Of a stretch of 64,000 nt of DNA, positions 9,069 to 17,465 are shown piece after piece. Positions within the stretch are counted from its first letter, which is position 1, and every line of letters starts with the position of its first letter. The position numbers and the translations under genes are program-made. The stretch lies in assembly GCF_003076515.1 (NCBI RefSeq), contig NZ_CP022390.1, forward strand, positions 62,001 to 126,000. The letters run 5' to 3'. A model generated the notes under the pieces. It did no database searches and had not been told where the DNA came from. It saw nothing but the letters and a program-made list of their open reading frames with translations. Origin of the DNA: Alcaligenes aquatilis (GTDB lineage Bacteria > Pseudomonadota > Gammaproteobacteria > Burkholderiales > Burkholderiaceae_B).

Positions 9069-9845
9069 TCAGGCGGTTTGGCGCGCTTGTGCCAGACGTC
9101 CCATGTTGGTCGGAAACAAATCCAGGCCAGCGGTTGCCACCAGATCCCAGAAGCCGGCGGGAGAACTGGAGACTACGGTGACGCCCAATTTATCTTCCAC
9201 CTGACGCACGGCTTCCAGCGACACCAACCCCCCGCATGACAGCAGCAAGCCTTGTGCTTGACCGGGAGCCTGCTCTTGGGCGATGTCCCAGGTTTTCAGG
9301 CAAAGGTTGACCAACTCCTGCGTGCTGATTTGCGACATGGCCGTGACGTCATTGACGCCCAGACCATAAGCGCACACGGCTTGAATCTGGTTTTGTGCCA
9401 GAAAACGGACCAGACGCTGGTTCACGTCGTCAATGTAGGATGAGGCTACTGCGACCCGCTCGATACCGCTGACACGCAGGCCGCGCAAGATGGCGTGGCT
9501 CATGGTGGAGCATGGCAGGCCCGTGGCTTCACGCAGGCGGGCGACCAGTTCGTCGTTAAAGTCCGAGCCCCTGTAAAAGCTGAGCGAGGTGCCCATCAGT
9601 GACACGGCCTGGGCGCCACGGGCAGCCAGTTGCTGAGCCGCTTGTACAACCTGGTCAATGACCTGGTCATAGCCCTCCTTGTCTACCGAACTGAGCGCCA
9701 GACCTTGGGCGATGAAGTCAATTTCCGGGTACATTTCCGGGCCTTCCGGAGGCACCAGACCGGCGGCCGGTGGCACGATCAGGCCCAGGACGGGGCGTTT
9801 GGTGTCAGAGTTGTCAGTCGTCATAACAGTCACTGCTTGTTTCAT
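9069..9845 (-). CDS. arylmalonate decarboxylase homologue (Asp/Glu racemase superfamily)
   Basis: A 258-residue cytosolic enzyme that closely follows the Bordetella bronchiseptica arylmalonate decarboxylase as I remember it. Shared stretches include LIVPPAAGLVP, VSLMGTSLSFYRG, YIDDVN, LLLSCGGL and VVSSSPAGFWD. The catalytic cysteine is C204 (C188 in the Bordetella enzyme). The dioxyanion-hole residues are present: G85-T86-S87 and Y137, plus S203. Position 85 is Gly, whereas racemases of the superfamily carry a second Cys there, so cofactor-free decarboxylation of a disubstituted malonate is the best prediction. The ATG overlaps the stop of the upstream Bug receptor gene (ATGA), so the two are translationally coupled. 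The natural substrate is not known. Confidence 0.88.
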   Translation of the reverse strand: MKQAVTVMTTDNSDTKRPVLGLIVPPAAGLVPPEGPEMYPEIDFIAQGLALSSVDKEGYDQVIDQVVQAAQQLAARGAQAVSLMGTSLSFYRGSDFNDELVARLREATGLPCSTMSHAILRGLRVSGIERVAVASSYIDDVNQRLVRFLAQNQIQAVCAYGLGVNDVTAMSQISTQELVNLCLKTWDIAQEQAPGQAQGLLLSCGGLVSLEAVRQVEDKLGVTVVSSSPAGFWDLVATAGLDLFPTNMGRLAQARQTA

Positions 9846-10810
9846 TGTTTAAAGTCGAGTTGGGCGCTTTTGATCACGTTGGCCCAGCGTTCGGTCTCTT
9901 CACCCAGCCATTGTTCGGTGGTCTGGGCATTCTGGTAACCGGCGACTGAACCTTGAGCCAGGAAAGCATCCTGTACCTGCTTTTGCTGCATGCTGTTTTC
10001 CAGCGCCTTGCTGACGGTGGCGACCAGGGCAGGGTCTACGTTTTTGGGGGCCAGCATGAACAGCGACGGTGTCACGCTGTAGCCGGGAATGGTTTCCGAG
10101 ACGCTGGGCAGATCGGGCATGCCGGGAAAGCGGCGTTCGGACAAGGTGGCCAGCAGACGGATGCGGCCGGAGTTGGCCAGGCCAATTGAAGAGGCCAGGC
10201 TGGCAAAGGACATGGATACTTCACCGGCGGCCAGAGCCTGACTGGCGGGAGCGCCACCACGATACGGGACATGAACCAGTTCTGTCTGGGTTTTCAAGGC
10301 GAACAACTCGCCACCCAGGTGGTGTACCGAGCCCACACCCACCGAGGCAAAGGTTTCAGTTTGAGCGGGCGCCTTGCGGATCACTTCGATGAGCTCGGCC
10401 ACGGTCTTGACGGGGCTGTCACCGGGAACAGCCAGGGCCAGATCAGACTGGCCCACCATGCCAATCGACGTGAAATCGCGCTGCAAGTCATAACGCAGCG
10501 CCGGGTAGATGTAGGGAGCGACCAGCAAGGAGGTATCGGCAAATAGCAGCGTGTTGCCGTCAGCCTGGGATTTGGACACGTAGTCGGCAGCAATGGTGCC
10601 ACCGGCGCCGGATTTGTTCTCCACAATCACGGTGCGATCCAGCTCTTTGCTGAGCGCCTGGGCGGTCACGCGGGCCAGGGTGTCGACCCCGCCGCCGGGT
10701 GCAAAACCCACGACCAGACGAATAGGTTCTGCCGCGTGTACCGCAGCCAGAGGGGTTAATGTCAGGGCGAGCGCAGCCAGCGCACGCCGTGTGAAACGGC
10801 TTGCAAACAT
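9842..10810 (-). CDS. Bug/TctC-family periplasmic receptor
   Basis: A 322-residue secreted binding protein with a signal peptide ending LAAVHA before AEPIRLVVGFAPGGGVDT. The Bug hallmarks are the VGFAPGGG motif, IVENKSGAGGTIAADYV and VPYRGGAPASQALAAGEV. Bug proteins bind carboxylates as receptors for tripartite tricarboxylate transporters, but most are orphans, as here. The 4-bp overlap with the arylmalonate decarboxylase gene makes a malonate derivative a reasonable ligand guess. The gene lies just downstream of the GntR/FCD gene on the same strand. Confidence 0.92.
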   Translation of the reverse strand: MFASRFTRRALAALALTLTPLAAVHAAEPIRLVVGFAPGGGVDTLARVTAQALSKELDRTVIVENKSGAGGTIAADYVSKSQADGNTLLFADTSLLVAPYIYPALRYDLQRDFTSIGMVGQSDLALAVPGDSPVKTVAELIEVIRKAPAQTETFASVGVGSVHHLGGELFALKTQTELVHVPYRGGAPASQALAAGEVSMSFASLASSIGLANSGRIRLLATLSERRFPGMPDLPSVSETIPGYSVTPSLFMLAPKNVDPALVATVSKALENSMQQKQVQDAFLAQGSVAGYQNAQTTEQWLGEETERWANVIKSAQLDFKQ

Positions 10811-10859
10811 GAGAAAGTCTCCTCGGTATGAGTGGTAGTTTTTTTAGCGAATTATTTAT

Positions 10860-11588
10860 TTAGTGCCGCATATAGAACCCGGCTAATGGGTTGAGCTGGG
10901 CATGAAGCCAGCTATAACGCTCGCGCTTGTCGAACTCCCATTTCTCGGGATGGGCTTGGGCGACACGGCGCAGGGATTCGGCACCGGACAGCACATGGCT
11001 GGCCGCAGCCTGCATGGCGCTGGGGCCGTCGCGCAGGGCCAGAGCCTGGGTCAAGGCCTGATGTTCATGCCAGGACTGCTCCATGCGGTTTTCCTGATCC
11101 AGATGGCGGTGGCGGTAAGGGTTGGTCAGACGGCGCAGATGTTCAATTTGCTGCACCATGAAGGTATTGCCGGCAATGCTGTGAATCAGGGCGTGTAGTT
11201 CGGCGTTGTACGTGGCGTAGTCAGCCAGGCTTTTTTCCTGCAGGGCCTTGGCACCGCGTTTTTGCAAACGCTCCAGCTCGCGGATCTGCGCATTGCTGAT
11301 GCGGTAGGCCGCCAGTTGGGTACAGGCGCCTTCCAGCAAGGCCAGGGTTTCCAGCATTTCTTCCAGTTCTTCAATGGTGTGCTGGGTGACAAAAATGCCA
11401 GCTCGGGGGGCGATGCGAACTTGCCCGGTGGCCGCCAACTGCAGCAAGGCTTCGCGCACCGGGGTGCGTGATACCCGGAAAAACGTGCACAGCAAGGATT
11501 CATCAATGGCGCTGCCTGGCGGCAGATCACCGCTGGCAATGCGGTGCTCCAGTTCGATCCGTACCCGGTCGGTATTGCTAAGCGTCAT
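10860..11588 (-). CDS. GntR-family regulator with FCD domain
   Basis: A 242-residue regulator. The N-terminal winged helix reads GSAIDESLLCTFFRVSRTPV and VREALLQLAATGQVRIAPRAG. An all-helical FCD domain follows, with metal-ligand positions of the family (HALIHSIAGN, SWHEHQALTQAL). It is 49 bp upstream of the Bug-decarboxylase pair on the same strand, so it probably heads or borders that operon and controls it. A perfect palindrome at 11647-11658 upstream of its own start is a candidate operator. Confidence 0.9.
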   Translation of the reverse strand: MTLSNTDRVRIELEHRIASGDLPPGSAIDESLLCTFFRVSRTPVREALLQLAATGQVRIAPRAGIFVTQHTIEELEEMLETLALLEGACTQLAAYRISNAQIRELERLQKRGAKALQEKSLADYATYNAELHALIHSIAGNTFMVQQIEHLRRLTNPYRHRHLDQENRMEQSWHEHQALTQALALRDGPSAMQAAASHVLSGAESLRRVAQAHPEKWEFDKRERYSWLHAQLNPLAGFYMRH

Positions 11589-11646
11589 GTCTGTCTCCCA
11601 TGCCTATTGCTATTTTTTAGGCTTAAATGATTCTAGGGAGGGCTTT

Positions 11647-11658
11647 TTGATATATCAA
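11647..11658. promoter_or_regulatory. 12-bp perfect palindrome, candidate GntR/FCD operator
   Basis: TTGATATATCAA lies 59 bp upstream of the GntR/FCD start, in the divergent region shared with the DMT exporter gene. Its length and symmetry suit FadR-subfamily operators. Binding is inferred only. Confidence 0.45.
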
Positions 11659-11793
11659 TTAAGGCTTATCCGAGGGTAAAGAAAGAGTGGTCCCGTTTTG
11701 ATTCGGGCTGATTTCGCGGATAATCATTTTTTGCCCCCCTCTGCCCCTGTTCGGTCATAGGGAAAAGCACGCTATTTTTCGGATAAAAAAACC

Positions 11794-12720
11794 ATGAGCG
11801 AAGAACGTAAACCACTGGACGCATTGGCCAGTGGTGCCATGCTGGTGTTGTGCCTGATCTGGAGCTTTCAGCAGATCTTGCTCAAGGCGACGGCACAGGA
11901 CATGGCCCCCATCTTCCAGATTGGTCTGCGCTCGGGCGTGGCCTGCGTGCTGGTCGCTTTGCTGGTTCTGGTGCGGACACACAAGCTGGCCTTTACAGAA
12001 GGGGCCTGGAGGCCGGGCTTGATGGCCGGTTTGCTGTTTGCGCTGGAGTATTTGCTGCTGGGCGAAAGCCTGCGTTTTACCTCGGCAGCGCACGTGGTGG
12101 TGTTTCTATACACGGCGCCCGTGTTTGCGGCTTTGGGTCTGCATATACTTTTGCCTTCGGAGCGTTTGGCCCGCCTGCAATGGGTGGGCATCGGCCTGGC
12201 GGTGGCGGGTATCGCCATTACCTTTTTAGGCCCGGCCAGCATGGATGGGACTGATCTGGGTCGCATGCTGATTGGGGACTTGATGGCCTTGGCAGCCGGG
12301 GCCTTGTGGGGCTTTACCACCGTGTTGATCCGCAGCACGCGCCTGTCTGCTGTTCCGCCTTCGGAGGCCTTGCTGTATCAACTGTTCAGTGCTTTTGTGA
12401 TTCTGATGGTGGCTGCGGTGGTCAGCGGTCAAACCCAGGTGCATTGGTCGGGTTTGCTGGGCGCCAGTCTGGTATTTCAGTCCGTGGTGGTGGCTTTTCT
12501 AAGCTTTCTGGTCTGGTTCTGGTTGCTGCGTAATTATCAGGCCTCGCGCCTGGGGGTGTTCTCTTTTGCGACTCCACTGTTCGGTGTGTTATTTGGTGCT
12601 TTCTTGCTGGGCGAAGCCATAGAACCCCGTTTTGTGATGGGCGCTTTACTGGTGCTGATGGGCATTACCCTGGTCAGTGCCTATAGCTGGATCAGTCAGC
12701 TGCGACGTCGCAGAACGTGA
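11794..12720 (+). CDS. DMT-superfamily transporter (EamA type)
   Basis: A 308-residue membrane protein with ten predicted hydrophobic segments, arranged as two EamA repeats of five. The first repeat includes LICLIWSFQQI-like features and LRFTSAAHVVVFLYTAPVFA; the second includes GALWGFTTVLIR and FLLGEAIEPRFVMGALLVL. Such proteins usually export amino acids or metabolites. It is divergent from the GntR/FCD gene and convergent with the LysR gene, so it is probably a single-gene unit. No clear Shine-Dalgarno is visible. Confidence 0.88.
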   Translation: MSEERKPLDALASGAMLVLCLIWSFQQILLKATAQDMAPIFQIGLRSGVACVLVALLVLVRTHKLAFTEGAWRPGLMAGLLFALEYLLLGESLRFTSAAHVVVFLYTAPVFAALGLHILLPSERLARLQWVGIGLAVAGIAITFLGPASMDGTDLGRMLIGDLMALAAGALWGFTTVLIRSTRLSAVPPSEALLYQLFSAFVILMVAAVVSGQTQVHWSGLLGASLVFQSVVVAFLSFLVWFWLLRNYQASRLGVFSFATPLFGVLFGAFLLGEAIEPRFVMGALLVLMGITLVSAYSWISQLRRRRT

Positions 12721-12748
12721 GCGAGTCAGCGATCCGATGCGAACGCCC

Positions 12749-13630
12749 TTAAGGGGCAAGGCGTTGCCGCAAGCTGCTTTTCAACCAGCGGCAAAATTGG
12801 CGAGCATCACGTTGTTGGGGTGATTGTGCGTTGACATAGGCCATGTAGGTTGCGCCTGTGGCAACCTGGCCAGGGCCCACTTCCCGCAAGACGCCATCGC
12901 GTAGATGGTCCATGACCAGTAAACGTGGCACAACCAGAAATCCTGATCCGGCAATGGCCCCGGCAATGGCGAAAAACAGGTGATCGTAGGTGGCGCTCAT
13001 CAGCAGACGCGAAGGCTCAATCCCCTGATCCAGAGCCCATACACCCAATATGTCGGGGCGTGAGCGCGCGGTCACCATAGGCCAGTGCTCCCACGTTTGC
13101 CCGCTGTGTTGCTGAATCAAGGCCGGTGCGGCCACACAGACGAGTTCTTCACGTGTCAGCTCCCAGCTTTCGCTATCGGGCAGGTTTAAATCCCGGCTGA
13201 TCAGGACATCGAATTCTTCATTAGGGCGTGGTGGCGATAGATTGGTGATCAGATCAATCTGCATGGCGTGCTGGGCGGTGAACTGGCCAAGCATGGGAAC
13301 CATCACCGTCATTGAAAAACTGGGCATGGACGTGCGGACTCGCAGCCGTCCGTGCTGATCCGGCTGATGGGCGATTTGCTGAATGGCCATCTCCAGGGTG
13401 GCCATTGCATCTTTGACCGTGTCATACAACTGCAGGCCGGCTGCCGTCAGCTCAATATAGGGACCTCGTCGAATGAACAGGGCCTGTTTGCTGACTTTTT
13501 CCAAGGTGGCGATATGTCGGCTGACTGCGCTTTGGGTGATCCCCAGGCTTTGGGCTGCACGGGTGAAATTGCCTTGTCGGCCCACGGCGACAAATACGCG
13601 CAGTGGAACCAGAGGAACCGTCTCAAGCAT
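12749..13630 (-). CDS. LysR-family regulator, probable regulator of the phosphonoalanine operon
   Basis: A 293-residue LysR protein. Residues 1-65 are the helix-turn-helix (GNFTRAAQSLGITQSAVSRH), followed by the linker helix and an effector domain starting LRVRTSMPSFSM. It is divergent from the binding-protein gene at 13751 with a 120-bp shared promoter region, the classic LysR arrangement. Phosphonoalanine loci described in Variovorax also carry a LysR regulator (recalled). The effector is likely phosphonoalanine or phosphonopyruvate; this is inferred from context. Confidence 0.88.
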   Translation of the reverse strand: MLETVPLVPLRVFVAVGRQGNFTRAAQSLGITQSAVSRHIATLEKVSKQALFIRRGPYIELTAAGLQLYDTVKDAMATLEMAIQQIAHQPDQHGRLRVRTSMPSFSMTVMVPMLGQFTAQHAMQIDLITNLSPPRPNEEFDVLISRDLNLPDSESWELTREELVCVAAPALIQQHSGQTWEHWPMVTARSRPDILGVWALDQGIEPSRLLMSATYDHLFFAIAGAIAGSGFLVVPRLLVMDHLRDGVLREVGPGQVATGATYMAYVNAQSPQQRDARQFCRWLKSSLRQRLAP

Positions 13631-13750
13631 GATTAAAACTCATGATAGGGTCACGACTAATAGGGGGTGGAGGTAGGGTGTAACAGAACGGTCATCTACG
13701 ATAAATACCATGATTTCCATGCGATTTTATTTAAATTTCAGGAAATAATC

Positions 13751-14734
13751 ATGCAAAACCGTTTTCCTTATCTATCCGCTTTGCTCATGCTTTCTTGCCT
13801 GGCTTCGGGCGCCGCCAAGGCCGATGAGGTGGTGTTGTACTCCTCTAATAATATCGATGTGGTGAACACGGTGATTGAGCAGTTCCGTCAGGTTCATCCC
13901 GAGATAGCGGTGTCCGTGGTGCGGGCGGGTTCCGGTGCCTTGATGCAGCGTATCAAGGCAGAGGCCGATCAACCTTTGGGTGACTTGTTCTGGTCGGGTG
14001 GGTTTTCCACCTTGTCGCAGTATGCCGATTACCTGGCGCCCTACTCCTCGCCTGAAGCCTCGGCGGTAGGAGCCCAGTTTCAGGGGCCAGACCAACGCTG
14101 GCTGGGTACCAATACCCATGTCACGGTGTTGATGGTCAATGAGCGTCAGTTGGGCAAACTCCAGGCTCCTGCCAGTTGGGCGGATCTGGCTGATCCTGCC
14201 TGGAAGGGCAAGATCGTGATTCCTGATCCGGCACGCAGCAGCTCCTCCTATGTCGCCCTGTACGGTTTGCAGGAGTTGATGGGTCAGGACGTGTTTGAAA
14301 AAGTGGCTCGCAATGCCGTGGTGGTCGGCACGACAGCGGGCGCCTACGAAGGCGTTGCCAATGGCGAGTTCGCGGTTGCGGTAACGATGGAGTATGCCGC
14401 CTATCAATATGTGGCCGGTGGGCTGGATACGATTGATCTGGTCTACCCCAAAGAGGGCACTTTCCTGTCGCCGGAAGGGATGGCCTTGATTAAGGGTGGG
14501 CGTAATCCCGAGTCTGCCCGCAAGTTGTACGACTTCCTGGCCTCGCGTCCTGCACAGGAAGAGGTATTCAAAAGTGCGTTTCGCCGTCCTTTACGCAGCG
14601 ATATTGCCGTCAATACGCTGACAAGCCTGCCTGCCATGGATCAGATCCGTGTGCATGCACTGGACGATGAGCGTATGGGTGCCGATCGTGAGGCTTTCCT
14701 GGCGCGTTGGCGTGATCTGGTTTCGCAGCGCTAG
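13751..14734 (+). CDS. periplasmic binding protein of a phosphonate-type ABC importer
   Basis: A 327-residue extracellular solute-binding protein of the ferric-iron/2-aminoethylphosphonate/thiamine cluster. It has a signal peptide (MQNRFPYLSALLMLSCLASG, cut near AAKA-DEVVLYSS). The start at 13751 follows AGGAAAT; an earlier in-frame ATG at 13667 would place 28 polar residues before the signal. Core family segments are VVRAGSGALMQRIKAE, NEFAV-like GEFAVAVTMEYAA and EGMALIKGGRNPESARKLYDF. It is the first gene of a six-gene operon that ends with phosphonopyruvate hydrolase, so a phosphonate such as L-phosphonoalanine is the expected ligand, not iron. Confidence 0.85.
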   Translation: MQNRFPYLSALLMLSCLASGAAKADEVVLYSSNNIDVVNTVIEQFRQVHPEIAVSVVRAGSGALMQRIKAEADQPLGDLFWSGGFSTLSQYADYLAPYSSPEASAVGAQFQGPDQRWLGTNTHVTVLMVNERQLGKLQAPASWADLADPAWKGKIVIPDPARSSSSYVALYGLQELMGQDVFEKVARNAVVVGTTAGAYEGVANGEFAVAVTMEYAAYQYVAGGLDTIDLVYPKEGTFLSPEGMALIKGGRNPESARKLYDFLASRPAQEEVFKSAFRRPLRSDIAVNTLTSLPAMDQIRVHALDDERMGADREAFLARWRDLVSQR

Positions 14735-14745
14735 GCAGGACTCCT

Positions 14746-15810
14746 ATGCAGATACATTTATCAGGCATTCAGCAAAGCTACGGCGCACAGACCTTGTTTC
14801 AGGGTTTGGATCTGAATATCCCCAGCGGCTCCTTGTTTACCCTGTTGGGGCCGTCGGGTTGTGGCAAGACGACCTTGCTACGCATGTTGGCCGGATTTGT
14901 GCGCCCTGATCATGGCAAGGTGCTGTTCGGCCAGAAAGAGATGACGCAGGTGCCTGTGCACAAACGCAATGTGGGCATGGTGTTTCAGGATTACGCCTTG
15001 TTTCCGGACCGCAGCGTGCTTGATAACGTTAGCTACGGTTTGCTGGCGCGTGGTCAGTCTCGCACTCAAGCCCGTGGTCCCGCTTTGGACATGTTGGCGC
15101 GGGTAGGTTTGAAGGATAAAGCGGATGCCTTGCCGTCCGCGCTGTCCGGGGGGCAGCGACAGCGAGTGGCCATGGCACGCGCCTTGGTGATCAAGCCTGA
15201 TCTGCTCTTGCTGGACGAGCCCTTGTCTGCCCTGGATGCAAAGCTGCGCACGGACTTGCGCGAAATGCTGCGGGACTTGCAGCAGGAAGCCGGCATTACC
15301 ACCGTGTTTGTGACGCATGATCAGGAAGAAGCGCTAAGCGTGTCTGACTACATTGCCGTGATGGACCGGGGATGTGTCCGTCAGGTCGGCACGCCTGAGC
15401 AGATTTACCGCTGCCCTGACAACAGCTTTGTGGCCGATTTTGTGGGTGGGGCCAATCTGATCGAGCTTCAAGAGGAACTCGGTCAGGCTGCAGATGGCTG
15501 CCGCCGCTTCCGGACAGCGGGTTGCATAGTGCGTATCCAGTCTGCCGGACGTTTTTCTGAGCAGACGATGTTGGCTGTGCGGCCTGAAACCCTGAGTGTG
15601 GATGCCTTGCGTCCGCTGGATGAGGGTGACATTGCCGCGCGGATTGAAAGCGTGGATTACCGAGGCCCCAGTACGGCGTATCAATTGCGCACGGAATTTG
15701 GTTTTCTGAAAGCGGTGGTTTGGAACACCGGCGCCGTGCAGAGTTGGGAGCGAGGGGATGCGGTGGTCTTGCGCGTTCCCGAGTCGGCTCTTTTGGTGGA
15801 GCGGACATGA
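14746..15810 (+). CDS. ABC transporter ATP-binding protein (phosphonate-type importer)
   Basis: A 354-residue ATPase of the PotA/FbpC/PhnT group. Walker A GPSGCGKTT is near residue 36, the signature LSGGQRQRVAMARAL near residue 137, and Walker B LLLLDEPLSALDAKL with switch His in VTHDQEEAL. A TOBE-like C-terminal domain begins around residue 245 (FVADFVGGANLIEL). It overlaps the permease gene by four bases (ATGA) and follows the binding protein by 11 bp, so the three are one transporter. Confidence 0.92.
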   Translation: MQIHLSGIQQSYGAQTLFQGLDLNIPSGSLFTLLGPSGCGKTTLLRMLAGFVRPDHGKVLFGQKEMTQVPVHKRNVGMVFQDYALFPDRSVLDNVSYGLLARGQSRTQARGPALDMLARVGLKDKADALPSALSGGQRQRVAMARALVIKPDLLLLDEPLSALDAKLRTDLREMLRDLQQEAGITTVFVTHDQEEALSVSDYIAVMDRGCVRQVGTPEQIYRCPDNSFVADFVGGANLIELQEELGQAADGCRRFRTAGCIVRIQSAGRFSEQTMLAVRPETLSVDALRPLDEGDIAARIESVDYRGPSTAYQLRTEFGFLKAVVWNTGAVQSWERGDAVVLRVPESALLVERT

Positions 15811-17465
15811 TGCTGGGTTCTTTGCGACGCGATCCAGCCTGGCTGATGCTGGCTCTGGGGGCCGTGGCCTTGCTGGGCTACTTTTTGCTGTGGCCGGTCT
15901 TGTCCATGCTGGCCAGTTCCCTGGTCAACCAGGACGGTCAGTTTGGTTTGCATGGTTACGTGCAGTTTTTTTCGGAACCGGCGTACCGGGAGAGCCTGTT
16001 CAACACCTTGTGGTTGGGCGGTGCGGTAACCCTGCTCAGTCTGGTGCTGGGCGCCGGTTTGGCCCTGGCAGCCGCGCGCTTTTCCTTCCCATTGGCCGCC
16101 TGTCTGGGTGTGTTGCCCTTGCTGACCTTGGTCATTCCGGATGTGGTGGTGGCCGCGGCCTGGATTGTGGTGTTGGGTAAACAAGGCGTGCTCAATAGCC
16201 TGCTGGCTCCCTTTGGCCTGGAGTTGCCTTCCTTGTACTCCTGGTGGGGTCTGGTTTTTGTGATGACCTTGAACAACTACGTGTATGCCTATGTGGCTGT
16301 GCTGGTAGGTTTGAAGTCCATGGATCGCAACCTGGAAGAGGCGGGTCTCAGTCTGGGCAGCTCACCGGGGCGCACGTTGCGCACTGTGACCTTCCCTCTG
16401 ATGGTGCCGGCTTTATGCGGTGCTGCGGTGCTGGTTTTCATGCACGTTATCGGGGATTTTGGCGTTCCAGCCATTCTGGGCGCCCGTACCCCCGTGTTGG
16501 CGGTCAAGACGTATAACGAGTTTGTCAGTGAAATGGGCGGTAACCCGCAAATGCAGACCACCATGGCGTCTTTGCTGGTGTTTCTGGGTTTGGTTTTGCT
16601 GTTGATCCAAAAGTGGGTGGTGGCCCGACGCACCTACCAGATGGAGTCCGGACGGGCCCCTGTGCGGGTGCCTTTGCGTGCGTGGCAGGCAACCGTGTGC
16701 GCCACCCTGGTGTCGATCCTGGTTGTCTTGTCGATACTGCCGGTGCTGGTGGTCATTGTGACCGCATTTACGCCCTCTATCGGGCCGGTTCTCAAGTATG
16801 GCGGCTTTACCTTAAGCCATATGCAGCAAGCCTTGGTGCAGGCACCTGGACCTTTGTACAACTCCTTGCTGCTGGGGGCAGCGGCAACCAGTGCGGGTGC
16901 CGTGTTTTCTATCGTGGCCGCCTATCTGATCGTCAAACGTCCGTCTGGACTGAGTGCAGGTCTGGACGCGCTGGTCATGCTGCCTTTGACGATTGCCGGC
17001 ACGGTACTGGGCATTGCCCTGATCAACGTGTTTAACAGCGGCTGGCTGGTGCTGACGGGCAGTTGGGTCATTATGGCGCTGGCCTACTTTTTGCGCCGGG
17101 TGCCCACCAGTGTGCGGGCGGCCATGGGGCCTTTGCATAACGTGCGCAATTCCATCGAGGAGGCCTCCATCAGTTTGGGCGTGGCCCCGATGCCAACTTT
17201 TGCGAAGGTCATTTTGCCGCTGGTCTGGCCCGCGGTGATTGCGGCCACGGTACTGATGTGGATTACGACTTTGTCGGAATTATCCGCCACGGTGGTTCTG
17301 TATTTCGGCGGGATGAGCACCTTGCCTATCGAGGTTTTTCAATTGGTCGACAGTGGACGTTTGGCTCAGGCCAGTGCGTATAGCCTGGTGCTGTTGATGG
17401 CGATATTTTTGCCGCTGCTGCTGACCCGTTTCATTTTCAAAGTAAAAGTAGGATGGACACAATGA
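15807..17465 (+). CDS. fused two-domain ABC permease (phosphonate-type importer)
   Basis: A 552-residue membrane protein containing two BPD_transp_1 permease domains, the arrangement seen in FbpB-like and 2-aminoethylphosphonate importers. Each half carries an EAA coupling loop: EEAGLSLGSSPGRTLRTVTF in the first and EEASISLGVAPMPTFAKVIL in the second. About twelve membrane segments are expected. The start at 15807 makes an ATGA overlap with the ATPase gene. It also overlaps the aminotransferase gene by four bases, which links import to metabolism in one transcript. Confidence 0.92.
   Translation: MMLGSLRRDPAWLMLALGAVALLGYFLLWPVLSMLASSLVNQDGQFGLHGYVQFFSEPAYRESLFNTLWLGGAVTLLSLVLGAGLALAAARFSFPLAACLGVLPLLTLVIPDVVVAAAWIVVLGKQGVLNSLLAPFGLELPSLYSWWGLVFVMTLNNYVYAYVAVLVGLKSMDRNLEEAGLSLGSSPGRTLRTVTFPLMVPALCGAAVLVFMHVIGDFGVPAILGARTPVLAVKTYNEFVSEMGGNPQMQTTMASLLVFLGLVLLLIQKWVVARRTYQMESGRAPVRVPLRAWQATVCATLVSILVVLSILPVLVVIVTAFTPSIGPVLKYGGFTLSHMQQALVQAPGPLYNSLLLGAAATSAGAVFSIVAAYLIVKRPSGLSAGLDALVMLPLTIAGTVLGIALINVFNSGWLVLTGSWVIMALAYFLRRVPTSVRAAMGPLHNVRNSIEEASISLGVAPMPTFAKVILPLVWPAVIAATVLMWITTLSELSATVVLYFGGMSTLPIEVFQLVDSGRLAQASAYSLVLLMAIFLPLLLTRFIFKVKVGWTQ

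Noticed and set aside
8954..9181. A small plus-strand frame between the GntR gene and the decarboxylase gene
   Set aside because: It overlaps the 3' end of the decarboxylase gene, has no family resemblance and no ribosome site.
13751..14734. Ferric iron transport by this ABC system
   Set aside because: The fold fits iron importers as well, but the operon ends with an aminotransferase and phosphonopyruvate hydrolase and no Fur-box-like sequence was noticed upstream.
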